Both the position numbers and the translations under genes were made by a program. From Actinomycetota bacterium (lineage in GTDB: Bacteria; Actinomycetota; Humimicrobiia; Humimicrobiales; Humimicrobiaceae): 12,132 bases of DNA. Under the pieces are notes generated by a model. That model did no database searches. It was not told the DNA's origin and worked only from the letters and a program-made list of their open reading frames with translations. Below, piece after piece: positions 1 through 7,079 of the stretch (position 1 is its first letter; each line of letters opens with the position of its first letter). Where the stretch lies: NCBI GenBank assembly GCA_018400395.1, contig JAGYMN010000037.1, positions 1-12,132 of the forward strand, written 5' to 3'.

Positions 1-2
1 TG

Positions 3-782
3 TATATAGCTGAACAAAACATGGCCGGTCTTGCTCTGGGTCTGTCTTTAACAGGAAAGTTACCCTTTGTCTCTACTTTTGGCGCTTTTTTAACCAGAGC
101 CTTTGATCAGATTAGGATGAGTCAGTATTCCAGAGCAAATATTAAGTTTTGCGGTTCCCATGCAGGTGTATCTATAGGAGAAGATGGGCCGTCACAGATG
201 GGGCTTGAAGATATTGCAATGTTTAGAACAATATTGGATAGCATAATATTATATCCTGCTGATGCTATATCTACGGAAAAATTAGTTGAATTAGCAGCAG
301 GCCGTAAAGGAATTTCTTATATTAGGACCACCAGAATGGATACGCCTATTATCTATTATCCGGATGAAGAATTTAGAATAGGCGGAAATAAGGTTTTAAA
401 GAAAAGCAATAACGATATTATTTCGGTCTGTGCAGCAGGAATAACCCTGCACGAAGCCCTGGCTGCACATGACAGGCTGTTAGAAGATGATATCTTTATA
501 AGAGTAATTGACCTATACTGCTTAAAACCCATAGATAGGAAAGCTCTTTTACAGGCAACAAAAAGCACTGGAGCCATTTTAACAGTGGAAGATCATTTTG
601 CGGAGGGAGGCATGGGTGAAGCGGTAAGAAGTACCCTTTGTGAAAGTAAAATTCCTATATTTTCTCTTTCAGTTACCAGAATGCCGAAAAGTGGCAGACC
701 TATGGAACTTTTGGATTATGAGGGAATATCCAGAGATGGGATTGTCAGAGAGGTTAGAAAAATAGTAAGACATCATCTTTAA
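3..782 (+). CDS. tkt: Transketolase, C-terminal part (5' end outside window)
   Basis: Transfers two-carbon ketol units between sugar phosphates in the non-oxidative pentose phosphate pathway, using thiamine diphosphate (ThDP); cytosolic. The reading frame is open to the left edge (first codon at 3, reading YIAEQNM), so the ATG at 21 is internal. About 260 residues are visible: the end of the pyrimidine-binding domain with the AEQNM motif, whose Glu contacts the ThDP pyrimidine, the FDQIRM and GVSIGEDGPSQMGLEDIAMF blocks, and the C-terminal domain with TLHEALAA and ILTVEDHFAEGG. The wording of these blocks is closer to animal transketolase than to the longer E. coli TktA type, as I recall both families. 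It may be the separate C-terminal subunit of a split enzyme or the end of a full-length one; the window edge prevents deciding. It ends 160 bp before the chaperone operon and looks functionally unrelated to it. Confidence 0.93.
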   Translation, partial: YIAEQNMAGLALGLSLTGKLPFVSTFGAFLTRAFDQIRMSQYSRANIKFCGSHAGVSIGEDGPSQMGLEDIAMFRTILDSIILYPADAISTEKLVELAAGRKGISYIRTTRMDTPIIYYPDEEFRIGGNKVLKKSNNDIISVCAAGITLHEALAAHDRLLEDDIFIRVIDLYCLKPIDRKALLQATKSTGAILTVEDHFAEGGMGEAVRSTLCESKIPIFSLSVTRMPKSGRPMELLDYEGISRDGIVREVRKIVRHHL

Positions 783-827
783 TAATTATTTCGTGATAAT
801 ATAAAAAGGCAATATTAGTAAAAATTA

Positions 828-846
828 TTTTCACTTAAAGTGAAAA
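828..846. repeat. Perfect 9-bp inverted repeat upstream of the hspR promoter
   Basis: TTTTCACTT-A-AAGTGAAAA is a perfect inverted repeat with a one-base centre, 39 bp upstream of the -35 box of the chaperone operon. Such close symmetry suits a dimeric regulator site better than a hairpin. As RNA it could still form a 7-bp stem with a TTAAA loop downstream of the transketolase gene, but the stem is AT-rich and no clean U-tract follows. It matches neither the HAIR element (CTTGAGT-N7-ACTCAAG) nor CIRCE. Operator function is inferred. Confidence 0.5.
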
Positions 847-885
847 ATTCATTTTACATTTTAATAAAAATCCTTTATAATAACA

Positions 886-914
886 TTGACATTTTTAATG
901 ATATTATATAGAAT
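886..914 (+). promoter_or_regulatory. Sigma70-type promoter of the hspR-dnaK-dnaJ-clpB operon
   Basis: A consensus -35 TTGACA (886-891) and a -10 TAGAAT (909-914) are separated by exactly 17 bp. Transcription would start near 921, giving a leader of about 22 nt before the TTG start of hspR. The -10 box lies inside the palindrome TAGAATTCTA (909-918). This is a vegetative-type promoter, which fits control by a repressor rather than by a heat-shock sigma factor. Confidence 0.75.
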
Positions 915-918
915 TCTA
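909..918. promoter_or_regulatory. 10-bp palindrome overlapping the -10 box, candidate operator
   Basis: TAGAATTCTA is a perfect 10-bp palindrome covering the whole -10 hexamer and the bases just after it. A repressor bound here would block RNA polymerase directly. It is short and AT-rich, so chance is possible. No HAIR or CIRCE element is present in the control region, so this and the 828-846 repeat are the only visible operator candidates. Confidence 0.3.
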
Positions 919-942
919 CCATCGATAGGGTGGTGAGCTTTA

Positions 943-1263
943 TTGTTTGATAAAAAAGATAAAAGCTATCCAATAGAAGTCGTGGCGGACTTCCTGGGAG
1001 TAAACAGCAGGACTCTTTATTATTACGAGAAGTTCAGCCTTGTTGTGCCGCTCAGGAGAGGGCGGAAAAGATATTATTCAAAGCAGGATATAAGATGGCT
1101 TGAATATGTAAGGGAGCTTATGTACGAACAGGGAATGAATCTAAGGTCCATAATAGTGCTGATAAAAAAGAGGGACGATGTAATACTGGGAAAATGTCCG
1201 GAAGAAGTAGTGGATTGCTTTAAGAACTACCTTATGAGGATCAGGGATTTACAGGAATATTGA
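943..1263 (+). CDS. hspR: MerR-family regulator, HspR-like heat-shock repressor
   Basis: DNA-binding regulator of 106 residues, first gene of the chaperone operon, so probably its autoregulating repressor. The MerR-type winged helix-turn-helix occupies about residues 10-75: the recognition-helix block SRTLYYYEK (22-30), a wing with RRGRKRYYSKQD (38-49), then a helix ending EQGMNLRSI (62-70), which resembles the E-G-V/M-N-L segment of HspR. The start is TTG at 943, preceded by GGTGGTGAG (929-937); no ATG in frame fits. The C-terminal tail holds two cysteines, Cys85 and Cys92, beyond the DNA-binding part. In the HspR family DnaK acts as co-repressor, and dnaK is the next gene 45 bp downstream. 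HspR identity rests on the MerR fold plus this context. A general MerR regulator is the alternative. Confidence 0.8.
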   Translation: MFDKKDKSYPIEVVADFLGVNSRTLYYYEKFSLVVPLRRGRKRYYSKQDIRWLEYVRELMYEQGMNLRSIIVLIKKRDDVILGKCPEEVVDCFKNYLMRIRDLQEY

Positions 1264-1308
1264 GATGTCTGAAAGTATGGAAAATTAATTAAGAAAGGAT
1301 AGATTAAA

Positions 1309-3249
1309 ATGGGAAAAGCAGTAGGAATCGACCTGGGGACAACCAATTCGGCAATTGCAGTTATGGAAGGCGGAAAACCTACCGTAATTGCAAATAGTGA
1401 GGGGGGAAGGACTACCCCTTCAGTAGTAAGTATTACAAAAAAAGGTGAAAGGCTGGTTGGACAGCTTGCAAAGAGACAGGCTGCTCTTAATCCGGAGAAT
1501 ACGATTTATTCTATAAAAAGGTTTATTGGAAGAAAGTACGATGAGGTTGAGAGTGAAAGAAAAATCGTATCTTATGATGTCCAAAAAGGAAGAAATAATC
1601 TTGCAGAAGTAAGTATGGGAGGGAAGACATATACTCCTGAAGAAGTTTCTGCCATGATTCTGCAAAAATTAAAGAAGGATGCAGAGAGCTACCTGGGAAC
1701 AGAAGTGACAGATGCTGTAATTACCGTACCTGCATATTTTAACGATTCACAAAGGCAGGCAACAAAAAACGCCGGTAAGATTGCGGGTCTTAATGTCCTG
1801 AGGATCATAAATGAGCCTACAGCAGCATCCCTGGCTTACGGACTTGATAAGAAGAAAGATGAAAATATCCTTGTATTCGACCTTGGCGGCGGCACATTTG
1901 ACGTATCGGTGCTTGAGGTCGGTGAAGGGGTATTTGAAGTTAAGTCAAGCCATGGGGACATGCATCTTGGAGGAGACGACTATGATGACAGGATAATGAA
2001 CCACCTTGCAGAAGAGTTTAAGAAAGAACAGGGCATAGACCTGCGCAAGGACAGGCAGGCCCTGCAGAGGCTTATTGAAGCATCCGAAAAGGCAAAGGTC
2101 GAGCTTTCATCAGTTAAAGAGACAAGCATTAGCCTTCCTTTTATTACGGCAGATGCAAACGGGCCAAAGCATCTGGATATGAAGCTTACCAGGGCGAAGT
2201 TTGAGCAGCTTACATCGGATCTTACTGAAAGATGCAAGGGTCCGCTGGAGAAAGCCCTGAAAGATTCGGGACTTAAAGCAGGAGAAATAGATGAAGTAAT
2301 ACTGGTGGGAGGTTCAACAAGGATGCCGGTTATTCAGGAGCTGGTCAAGGAATATATTGGAAAAGACCCGAATAAAGGAGTAAACCCCGATGAAGTTGTA
2401 GCGGTAGGCGCAGGAATACAGGCGGGTGTATTGAAAGGCGATGTAAAAGATGTAGTGCTTCTGGATGTAACACCGCTCTCGCTTGGAATCGAAACCCTTG
2501 GAGGTGTTATGACCAGGCTTATTGAAAGAAATACAACCATACCAACAAAGAAGAGCGAGATATTTACAACTGCAGCCGACAATCAGACAAGTGTGGATAT
2601 ACATGTTCTCCAGGGTGAGCGGGAGATGGCAAGAGACAATAAGACCATTGGAAGATTCAGGCTGGATGGTATACCGCCTGCACCAAGAGGCATTCCGCAG
2701 ATAGAGGTGACTTTTGATATTGATGCCAACGGTATAGTAAATGTATCTGCAAAGGACACTGCTACAGGAAAAGAGCAGAAAATAACAATTACTGCTACCT
2801 CTCATCTTTCTGATGACGAGATAGACAGAATGGTTAAAGAGGCAAAGGAGCATGCAGATGAAGATAAAAAGGACAGGGAACTTATAGATGCCAAGAATTC
2901 AGCTGATACGCTTATCTATTCTACGGAGAAGCTTGTAAAAGATATGGGTGATAAGATACCTGCTGACATGAAGACAAAGATTGACGAGCAGGTAAAAGTC
3001 CTGAGGAAGGCCGTGGATTCAAATGACCCGGAACAGATAAAAAGGGAAACAGAAGAGCTGCAGAAAATACAGAATGAACTTTCCCAGAGGCTCTACGCTC
3101 AGAGTGGAGCCGGAGCAGGCCAGGGGGCCGGAACAGGCGATCAGGGCCAGGGAGCTCCAGGTGGAGGTCAGCAGTCCGGCGCCAATCAGGGCGGCAGTGA
3201 GGATGAAGATGTAATTGATGCTGAATTTGAAGCTAAGGATGATAAATAA
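1309..3249 (+). CDS. dnaK: Molecular chaperone DnaK (Hsp70)
   Basis: ATP-dependent Hsp70 chaperone: binds exposed hydrophobic segments and releases them through its ATPase cycle, stimulated by a J-protein and a nucleotide exchange factor. 646 residues against 638 in E. coli, complete. The nucleotide-binding domain shows GIDLGTTNS (6-14), NEPTAASLAYGLD (168-180), DLGGGTFDVS (191-200) and ILVGGSTRMP (331-340). The linker DVVLLDVTPLS is at 381-391, the substrate-binding beta domain about 392-505, and the helical lid from about 506. A Gly/Gln-rich tail (600-630) leads to an acidic end, EDEDVIDAEF (631-640), typical of DnaK. Residues about 76-105 carry the N-terminal-domain insert of diderm-type DnaK, missing in B. 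subtilis. The start ATG has AGAAAGGA at 1292-1299. Second gene of the operon, so probably co-repressor as well as target of the HspR-like protein. Confidence 0.98.
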   Translation: MGKAVGIDLGTTNSAIAVMEGGKPTVIANSEGGRTTPSVVSITKKGERLVGQLAKRQAALNPENTIYSIKRFIGRKYDEVESERKIVSYDVQKGRNNLAEVSMGGKTYTPEEVSAMILQKLKKDAESYLGTEVTDAVITVPAYFNDSQRQATKNAGKIAGLNVLRIINEPTAASLAYGLDKKKDENILVFDLGGGTFDVSVLEVGEGVFEVKSSHGDMHLGGDDYDDRIMNHLAEEFKKEQGIDLRKDRQALQRLIEASEKAKVELSSVKETSISLPFITADANGPKHLDMKLTRAKFEQLTSDLTERCKGPLEKALKDSGLKAGEIDEVILVGGSTRMPVIQELVKEYIGKDPNKGVNPDEVVAVGAGIQAGVLKGDVKDVVLLDVTPLSLGIETLGGVMTRLIERNTTIPTKKSEIFTTAADNQTSVDIHVLQGEREMARDNKTIGRFRLDGIPPAPRGIPQIEVTFDIDANGIVNVSAKDTATGKEQKITITATSHLSDDEIDRMVKEAKEHADEDKKDRELIDAKNSADTLIYSTEKLVKDMGDKIPADMKTKIDEQVKVLRKAVDSNDPEQIKRETEELQKIQNELSQRLYAQSGAGAGQGAGTGDQGQGAPGGGQQSGANQGGSEDEDVIDAEFEAKDDK

Positions 3250-3252
3250 GCA

Positions 3253-3270
3253 GCAGGATGCTGATCCTGC
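3253..3270 (+). repeat. Small hairpin just after dnaK
   Basis: GCAGGAT and ATCCTGC form a perfect 7-bp stem closed by the tetraloop GCTG, starting 3 nt after the dnaK stop codon. No U-tract follows. It is the first of two hairpins in the dnaK-dnaJ spacer. Confidence 0.55.
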
Positions 3271-3292
3271 AGATTAAACAGAATAGAGTGAT

Positions 3293-3331
3293 ATTTCTGC
3301 CCATAACTTACTGAAAGCTATGGGCAGAAAT
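3293..3331 (+). terminator. Long perfect stem-loop between dnaK and dnaJ (attenuator or processing site)
   Basis: ATTTCTGCCCATA (3293-3305) pairs perfectly with TATGGGCAGAAAT (3319-3331), a 13-bp stem. After one mismatch, CTT/AAG (3307-3309 with 3315-3317) adds three inner pairs around an ACTGA loop. The tract after it (GTTTGG) is too poor in T for a strong intrinsic terminator, and dnaJ starts 27 nt later. Partial termination, 3'-end protection of the dnaK message, or cleavage by a double-strand RNase are the likely roles. The structure is seen; the role is inferred. Confidence 0.6.
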
Positions 3332-3358
3332 GTTTGGAAATAAAATGGTGAAGGACAG

Positions 3359-4339
3359 ATGGTGAAATACAAAGATTATTATAAGATTCTTGGAGTAGAC
3401 AAAAAGGCTACTGCCGATGAAATAAAAAAAGCATACAGGAAGCTTGCCAGGAAGTATCACCCGGATGCAAATCCAGGTGATTCAAAGTCGGAAGAGAAAT
3501 TTAAGGAGATCGGCGAAGCTTATGAGGTATTAAAAGACCCCGAAAAGCGGCAGAGATATGACCAGCTTGGTTCCAACTGGAAACAGTATGCCAGTGCAGG
3601 AGGTGGCGGAGGCCGTCAGTCCTATACCTATGATTTTGGCGGAAGAGGATTTAATTTTGAAGACCTGGGGAGCGGATTTTCGGATTTTTTCGAGATGTTT
3701 TTTGGTTCGGGAGCAGACCGGCGGTTTTCAAATTTTAATTTCGGGGGGAACTTTGGCCAGAATTTCGGAGGTTCCAGGACAGGCGCTGCCCAGAAAGGGC
3801 AGGACCTGCAGTCTTCAATAGAGATATCATTGAGAGAGGCGTATACTGGCACAAAAAGATCTCTGAGGTTTCAGAAAAACGGCAGAACCAGAACGGTCAG
3901 TGTAAAGATCCCTCCTGGAATAAAGGACGGAGGTAAAATACGCCTTCCGGGTGAAGGTACATCAGTGCCAGGCGGAGGCCGGGCAGGAGACCTTTATCTT
4001 TCAGTAAAAGTTGCGCCGCATAACCTGTTAAAAAGAAAGGGAAGCGACCTGTACATGGAGGTACCTGTTACCATAAAAGAAGCATATCTGGGCGGAAAAA
4101 TAGATGTTCCGACTTTTGAAGGAAGTATATCAGTAAAGATACCCCCAAAGACACAGTCCGGGAAGACCCTTCGTCTAAAGGGGAAGGGCATGCCTTCGCT
4201 GGGAGGGAAAAGTTCAGGAGATCTCTATGTAAAGATAAAGATAGTATTCCCGGAAAAGCTTGACAGGACCAGCCATAAACAATTTGAGGAATTTCTGAAA
4301 AATTATGATGAGAACCCCAGGCAGAATATAATAGTTTAG
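3359..4339 (+). CDS. dnaJ: DnaJ-family co-chaperone, class B (CbpA-like, no zinc finger)
   Basis: J-protein that delivers clients to DnaK and stimulates its ATPase. 326 residues, close to E. coli CbpA (about 306) and shorter than DnaJ (376). The J domain covers about residues 5-71 with the essential HPD at 34-36. A Gly/Phe-rich region follows (about 80-140), including DFFEMFFG (109-116), similar to the DIF-type motif. Two beta-rich C-terminal substrate-binding domains run from about 147 to 220 and 221 to 300. The four CxxCxGxG zinc-finger repeats of class A DnaJ are absent. The ATG at 3359 has AAGGA (3351-3355) only 3 nt upstream, a tight spacing that might lower translation. Third gene of the operon, 109 bp after dnaK across two hairpins. 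It is likely the main J-partner of this DnaK, though a class A DnaJ may exist elsewhere. Confidence 0.95.
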   Translation: MVKYKDYYKILGVDKKATADEIKKAYRKLARKYHPDANPGDSKSEEKFKEIGEAYEVLKDPEKRQRYDQLGSNWKQYASAGGGGGRQSYTYDFGGRGFNFEDLGSGFSDFFEMFFGSGADRRFSNFNFGGNFGQNFGGSRTGAAQKGQDLQSSIEISLREAYTGTKRSLRFQKNGRTRTVSVKIPPGIKDGGKIRLPGEGTSVPGGGRAGDLYLSVKVAPHNLLKRKGSDLYMEVPVTIKEAYLGGKIDVPTFEGSISVKIPPKTQSGKTLRLKGKGMPSLGGKSSGDLYVKIKIVFPEKLDRTSHKQFEEFLKNYDENPRQNIIV

Positions 4340-4430
4340 AAGTCATATACAGAGCCTGAGGATCAGAAACCATTTGAAAAAGATTAAATTTTAAATTTGG
4401 GAATATAAAAAAATGAGGTGATTAATATAA

Positions 4431-7025
4431 ATGCAATTTGAAAAATTTACTATAAAATCGCAGGAGGCGTTATCCCGGGCCCAGGATATAGCTTCAGAAA
4501 ATGGGCATCAGAGTATAGAGGATATACATGTCATGTCAGCGATGCTTGAGCAAAAAGATGATGGGATAATTATTCCGCTGCTGCAGAAGCTTGAGGTAAA
4601 TATTGACCAGTTAAGGGTAAGAATAGACGATATTCTAAAGAAAGTTCCCGGGGTATCCGGTGGTGCCGCTCAGATCTATCTCGCCAGCGAACTTAATAAT
4701 ATTTTAAATAATGCTTTCGGGGAAGCCAGAAAGTTTAAGGATGAATACGTCTCTACCGAACATATCCTTATATCAATGGCATCAAGCTCCGGAAAAGTGG
4801 GTGAGTTACTCAAGCAATCTGGTGTTACTGCTGACAGCATATACCGTGCTCTTGTGGAAATAAGGGGAAGTCAGAGGATTACCGACCAGAATCCCGAAGA
4901 TAAATACCAGGCTCTTAAGAGATTTGGCAAGGACATAACAGAGCTTGCCAGATTAGGGAAACTTGACCCTGTTATCGGAAGGGATGAAGAAATAAGAAGA
5001 GTGATACAGGTGCTTTCAAGAAGGACAAAGAACAACCCGGTTCTTATAGGGGATCCCGGGGTCGGGAAGACTGCCATTGTAGAGGGGCTGGCAAACCGTA
5101 TTGTATCAAAGGATGTCCCCGAGGGCCTTAAGGATAAAAAGGTTATTGCTCTTGATATGGGGTCTCTGCTTGCAGGTTCAAAATTCAGGGGGGAATTCGA
5201 GGACAGGCTGAAGGCAGTTTTAAAGGAGGTCTCAAAAGCTGAAGGGCAGATTATACTGTTTCTGGATGAGCTCCATACCGTTGTGGGGGCAGGTGCTGCA
5301 GAGGGTGCGGTGGATGCTTCAAACATGCTGAAACCTATGCTGGCAAGAGGTGAGCTTCATGCAATAGGTGCCACCACTCTTGATGAATACCGCAAGCATA
5401 TTGAAAAGGATGCAGCTCTTGAGAGGAGGTTCCAGCCGGTTCAGATAAACGAACCTTCAGTCGATGATACAATATCAATACTAAGGGGGCTCAGGGAAAA
5501 GTATGAGGTACACCACGGTGTAAGGATACAGGATGCAGCTCTTGTATCTGCGGCTATTCTTTCAGATAGGTATATACCGGACAGGTTCCTTCCCGATAAA
5601 GCCATAGATCTTGTGGACGAAGCTGCTTCAAAGCTGAGGATAGAGATAGACAGCATGCCGACCGAGATAGATGAAGTGGAAAGAAAAATAAAACAGATAG
5701 AAATAGAAATACAGGCACTTAAAAAAGAAAAAGACAGAGCTTCAAAAGAAAGACTTGAAAAGTTAAAAAAGCAGCTTGCAGATCTAAAGGAAAAAAGCGG
5801 CTCGATGAAAGCCCACTGGCAGAAGGAAAAAGAAATAATAACATCTATAAGAAGCCTTAAAGAAGAAATAGAAAGAACAAAGACTGATGCCGAACACGCT
5901 GAAAGGGATGCAGATCTGGCAAAAGCGGCAGAACTTAGATACGGGAAATTGCTTGAATTAAACAAAAAGCTGGAACAGGATAATAAGAGACTATCAGATC
6001 TCCAGAGAGAACAGAAAATGCTAAAAGAAGAAGTAGATGACGAAGACATAGCAGAGACTGTATCAAGGTGGACAGGTATTCCTGTTTCAAGACTGATGGA
6101 GGCAGAGATTGAAAAACTTGTACACATGGAAGAGCGGCTGAAGAAGAGAGTGGTAGGACAGGATGAAGCAATAACTGCTCTATCAAATGCAATAAGACGT
6201 GCAAGGGCTGGTCTCCAGGACCCAAACAGGCCCATAGGCTCATTTATATTCCTCGGACCGACCGGTGTAGGCAAGACAGAACTTTCAAAGGCCCTGGCAG
6301 CGTTTTTATTTGATGATGAAAGGGCAATGGTTAGAATAGACATGTCAGAGTACATGGAAAAACATACAGTATCAAGGCTAATAGGGGCGCCCCCGGGTTA
6401 TGTTGGATACGAGGAAGGCGGCTATCTTACCGAAGCGGTCAGGAGAAAGCCCTACAGTGTCCTGCTTCTTGATGAGATTGAGAAAGCACATAATGACGTT
6501 TTTAATATACTTCTGCAGATAATGGACGATGGGAGACTGACGGATGGTCATGGGAGGACCGTAGATTTTAAGAGTACAGTGATAATAATGACTTCAAATA
6601 TAGGAAGCCAGTGGATAACGGATCTTGGCGAGAAAGATGAGGAAGAAATGAGGAAGAGAATAGACGAAGCCATGAAGAACAATTTTAAACCGGAATTTTT
6701 AAACAGGGTTGATGATATAATAATATTCCACAGGCTGGGTATGGCCGAGATTGAAAAGATAGTGGATATCCAGATAGGTCAGCTGGAAAAGATACTTTCA
6801 TCCAGAAAGTTATCCATAGAAGTTTCTGACAGCGCAAAGGCGCTGCTTGCAAAAGAAGGTTTTGACCCTGTCTACGGGGCCAGGCCGCTTAAGAGGGTCA
6901 TCCAGAATGAGGTCCAGAATACCCTTGCCATGAAGCTTTTAAATGGCGAGATAAAAGAGGGGGATACGGTACAGGTAGGTGTAACGGGACCGGGAGACAG
7001 GGTACTTGATTTCAAGGTTAAGTAA
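4431..7025 (+). CDS. clpB: ATP-dependent disaggregase ClpB (Hsp100)
   Basis: Hexameric AAA+ machine that threads aggregated proteins through its pore, working with DnaK and its J-protein. 864 residues against 857 in E. coli, complete. The N-terminal Clp repeat domain spans about 1-145. AAA-1 has Walker A GDPGVGKT (207-214), Walker B LFLDE (276-280) and arginine fingers in ALERRF (329-334). The long charged coiled-coil middle domain (about 405-535), the part that contacts DnaK, marks this as ClpB rather than ClpC or ClpA. AAA-2 has Walker A GPTGVGKT (609-616), Walker B LLLDE (678-682) and sensor 2 GARPLKR (816-822). No ClpP-binding loop is evident. The start ATG follows GAGGTG (4415-4420) at a 10-nt spacing. 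Last gene of the operon, 91 bp after dnaJ; no convincing internal promoter is seen in that gap. Confidence 0.98.
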   Translation: MQFEKFTIKSQEALSRAQDIASENGHQSIEDIHVMSAMLEQKDDGIIIPLLQKLEVNIDQLRVRIDDILKKVPGVSGGAAQIYLASELNNILNNAFGEARKFKDEYVSTEHILISMASSSGKVGELLKQSGVTADSIYRALVEIRGSQRITDQNPEDKYQALKRFGKDITELARLGKLDPVIGRDEEIRRVIQVLSRRTKNNPVLIGDPGVGKTAIVEGLANRIVSKDVPEGLKDKKVIALDMGSLLAGSKFRGEFEDRLKAVLKEVSKAEGQIILFLDELHTVVGAGAAEGAVDASNMLKPMLARGELHAIGATTLDEYRKHIEKDAALERRFQPVQINEPSVDDTISILRGLREKYEVHHGVRIQDAALVSAAILSDRYIPDRFLPDKAIDLVDEAASKLRIEIDSMPTEIDEVERKIKQIEIEIQALKKEKDRASKERLEKLKKQLADLKEKSGSMKAHWQKEKEIITSIRSLKEEIERTKTDAEHAERDADLAKAAELRYGKLLELNKKLEQDNKRLSDLQREQKMLKEEVDDEDIAETVSRWTGIPVSRLMEAEIEKLVHMEERLKKRVVGQDEAITALSNAIRRARAGLQDPNRPIGSFIFLGPTGVGKTELSKALAAFLFDDERAMVRIDMSEYMEKHTVSRLIGAPPGYVGYEEGGYLTEAVRRKPYSVLLLDEIEKAHNDVFNILLQIMDDGRLTDGHGRTVDFKSTVIIMTSNIGSQWITDLGEKDEEEMRKRIDEAMKNNFKPEFLNRVDDIIIFHRLGMAEIEKIVDIQIGQLEKILSSRKLSIEVSDSAKALLAKEGFDPVYGARPLKRVIQNEVQNTLAMKLLNGEIKEGDTVQVGVTGPGDRVLDFKVK

Positions 7026-7031
7026 ATGACC

Positions 7032-7079
7032 CTGCCGAACATGTTTTTTAAGGCTGAATATGTTCTGTACCACCGGCAG
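7032..7079. repeat. Imperfect inverted repeat at the convergent gene junction
   Basis: CTGCCG (7032-7037) matches CGGCAG (7074-7079), and GAACAT (7037-7042) matches ATGTTC (7060-7065), leaving an extra unpaired stretch on the right side. It lies between the clpB stop and the end of the opposing acyltransferase gene, where a bidirectional terminator would be expected. The bulge and the lack of a clear U-tract make terminator function doubtful. It also overlaps the last ten codons of the acyltransferase gene. Confidence 0.25.

Noticed and set aside
828..846. Intrinsic terminator for the transketolase gene
   Set aside because: The stem is short and AT-rich with almost no loop at full symmetry, and the downstream tract is interrupted. 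It is better described as an operator-like repeat.
2314..2853. Open frame of 179 codons on the minus strand
   Set aside because: It is antisense to the dnaK substrate-binding region, has a Cys/Tyr-rich composition typical of a shadow frame, and no ribosome site or recognisable motif was found.
4340..4430. Internal promoter for clpB (TTGAAA at 4374 and TATAAA at 4404)
   Set aside because: The boxes are 24 bp apart, too far for a sigma70 promoter, and no alternative pairing fits.
5441..6355. Open frame of 304 codons on the minus strand
   Set aside because: It lies fully inside clpB, which has unbroken family motifs in the other strand. The predicted protein is a Ser/Leu/Ile-rich shadow without domains, caused by the codon pattern of the coiled-coil region.
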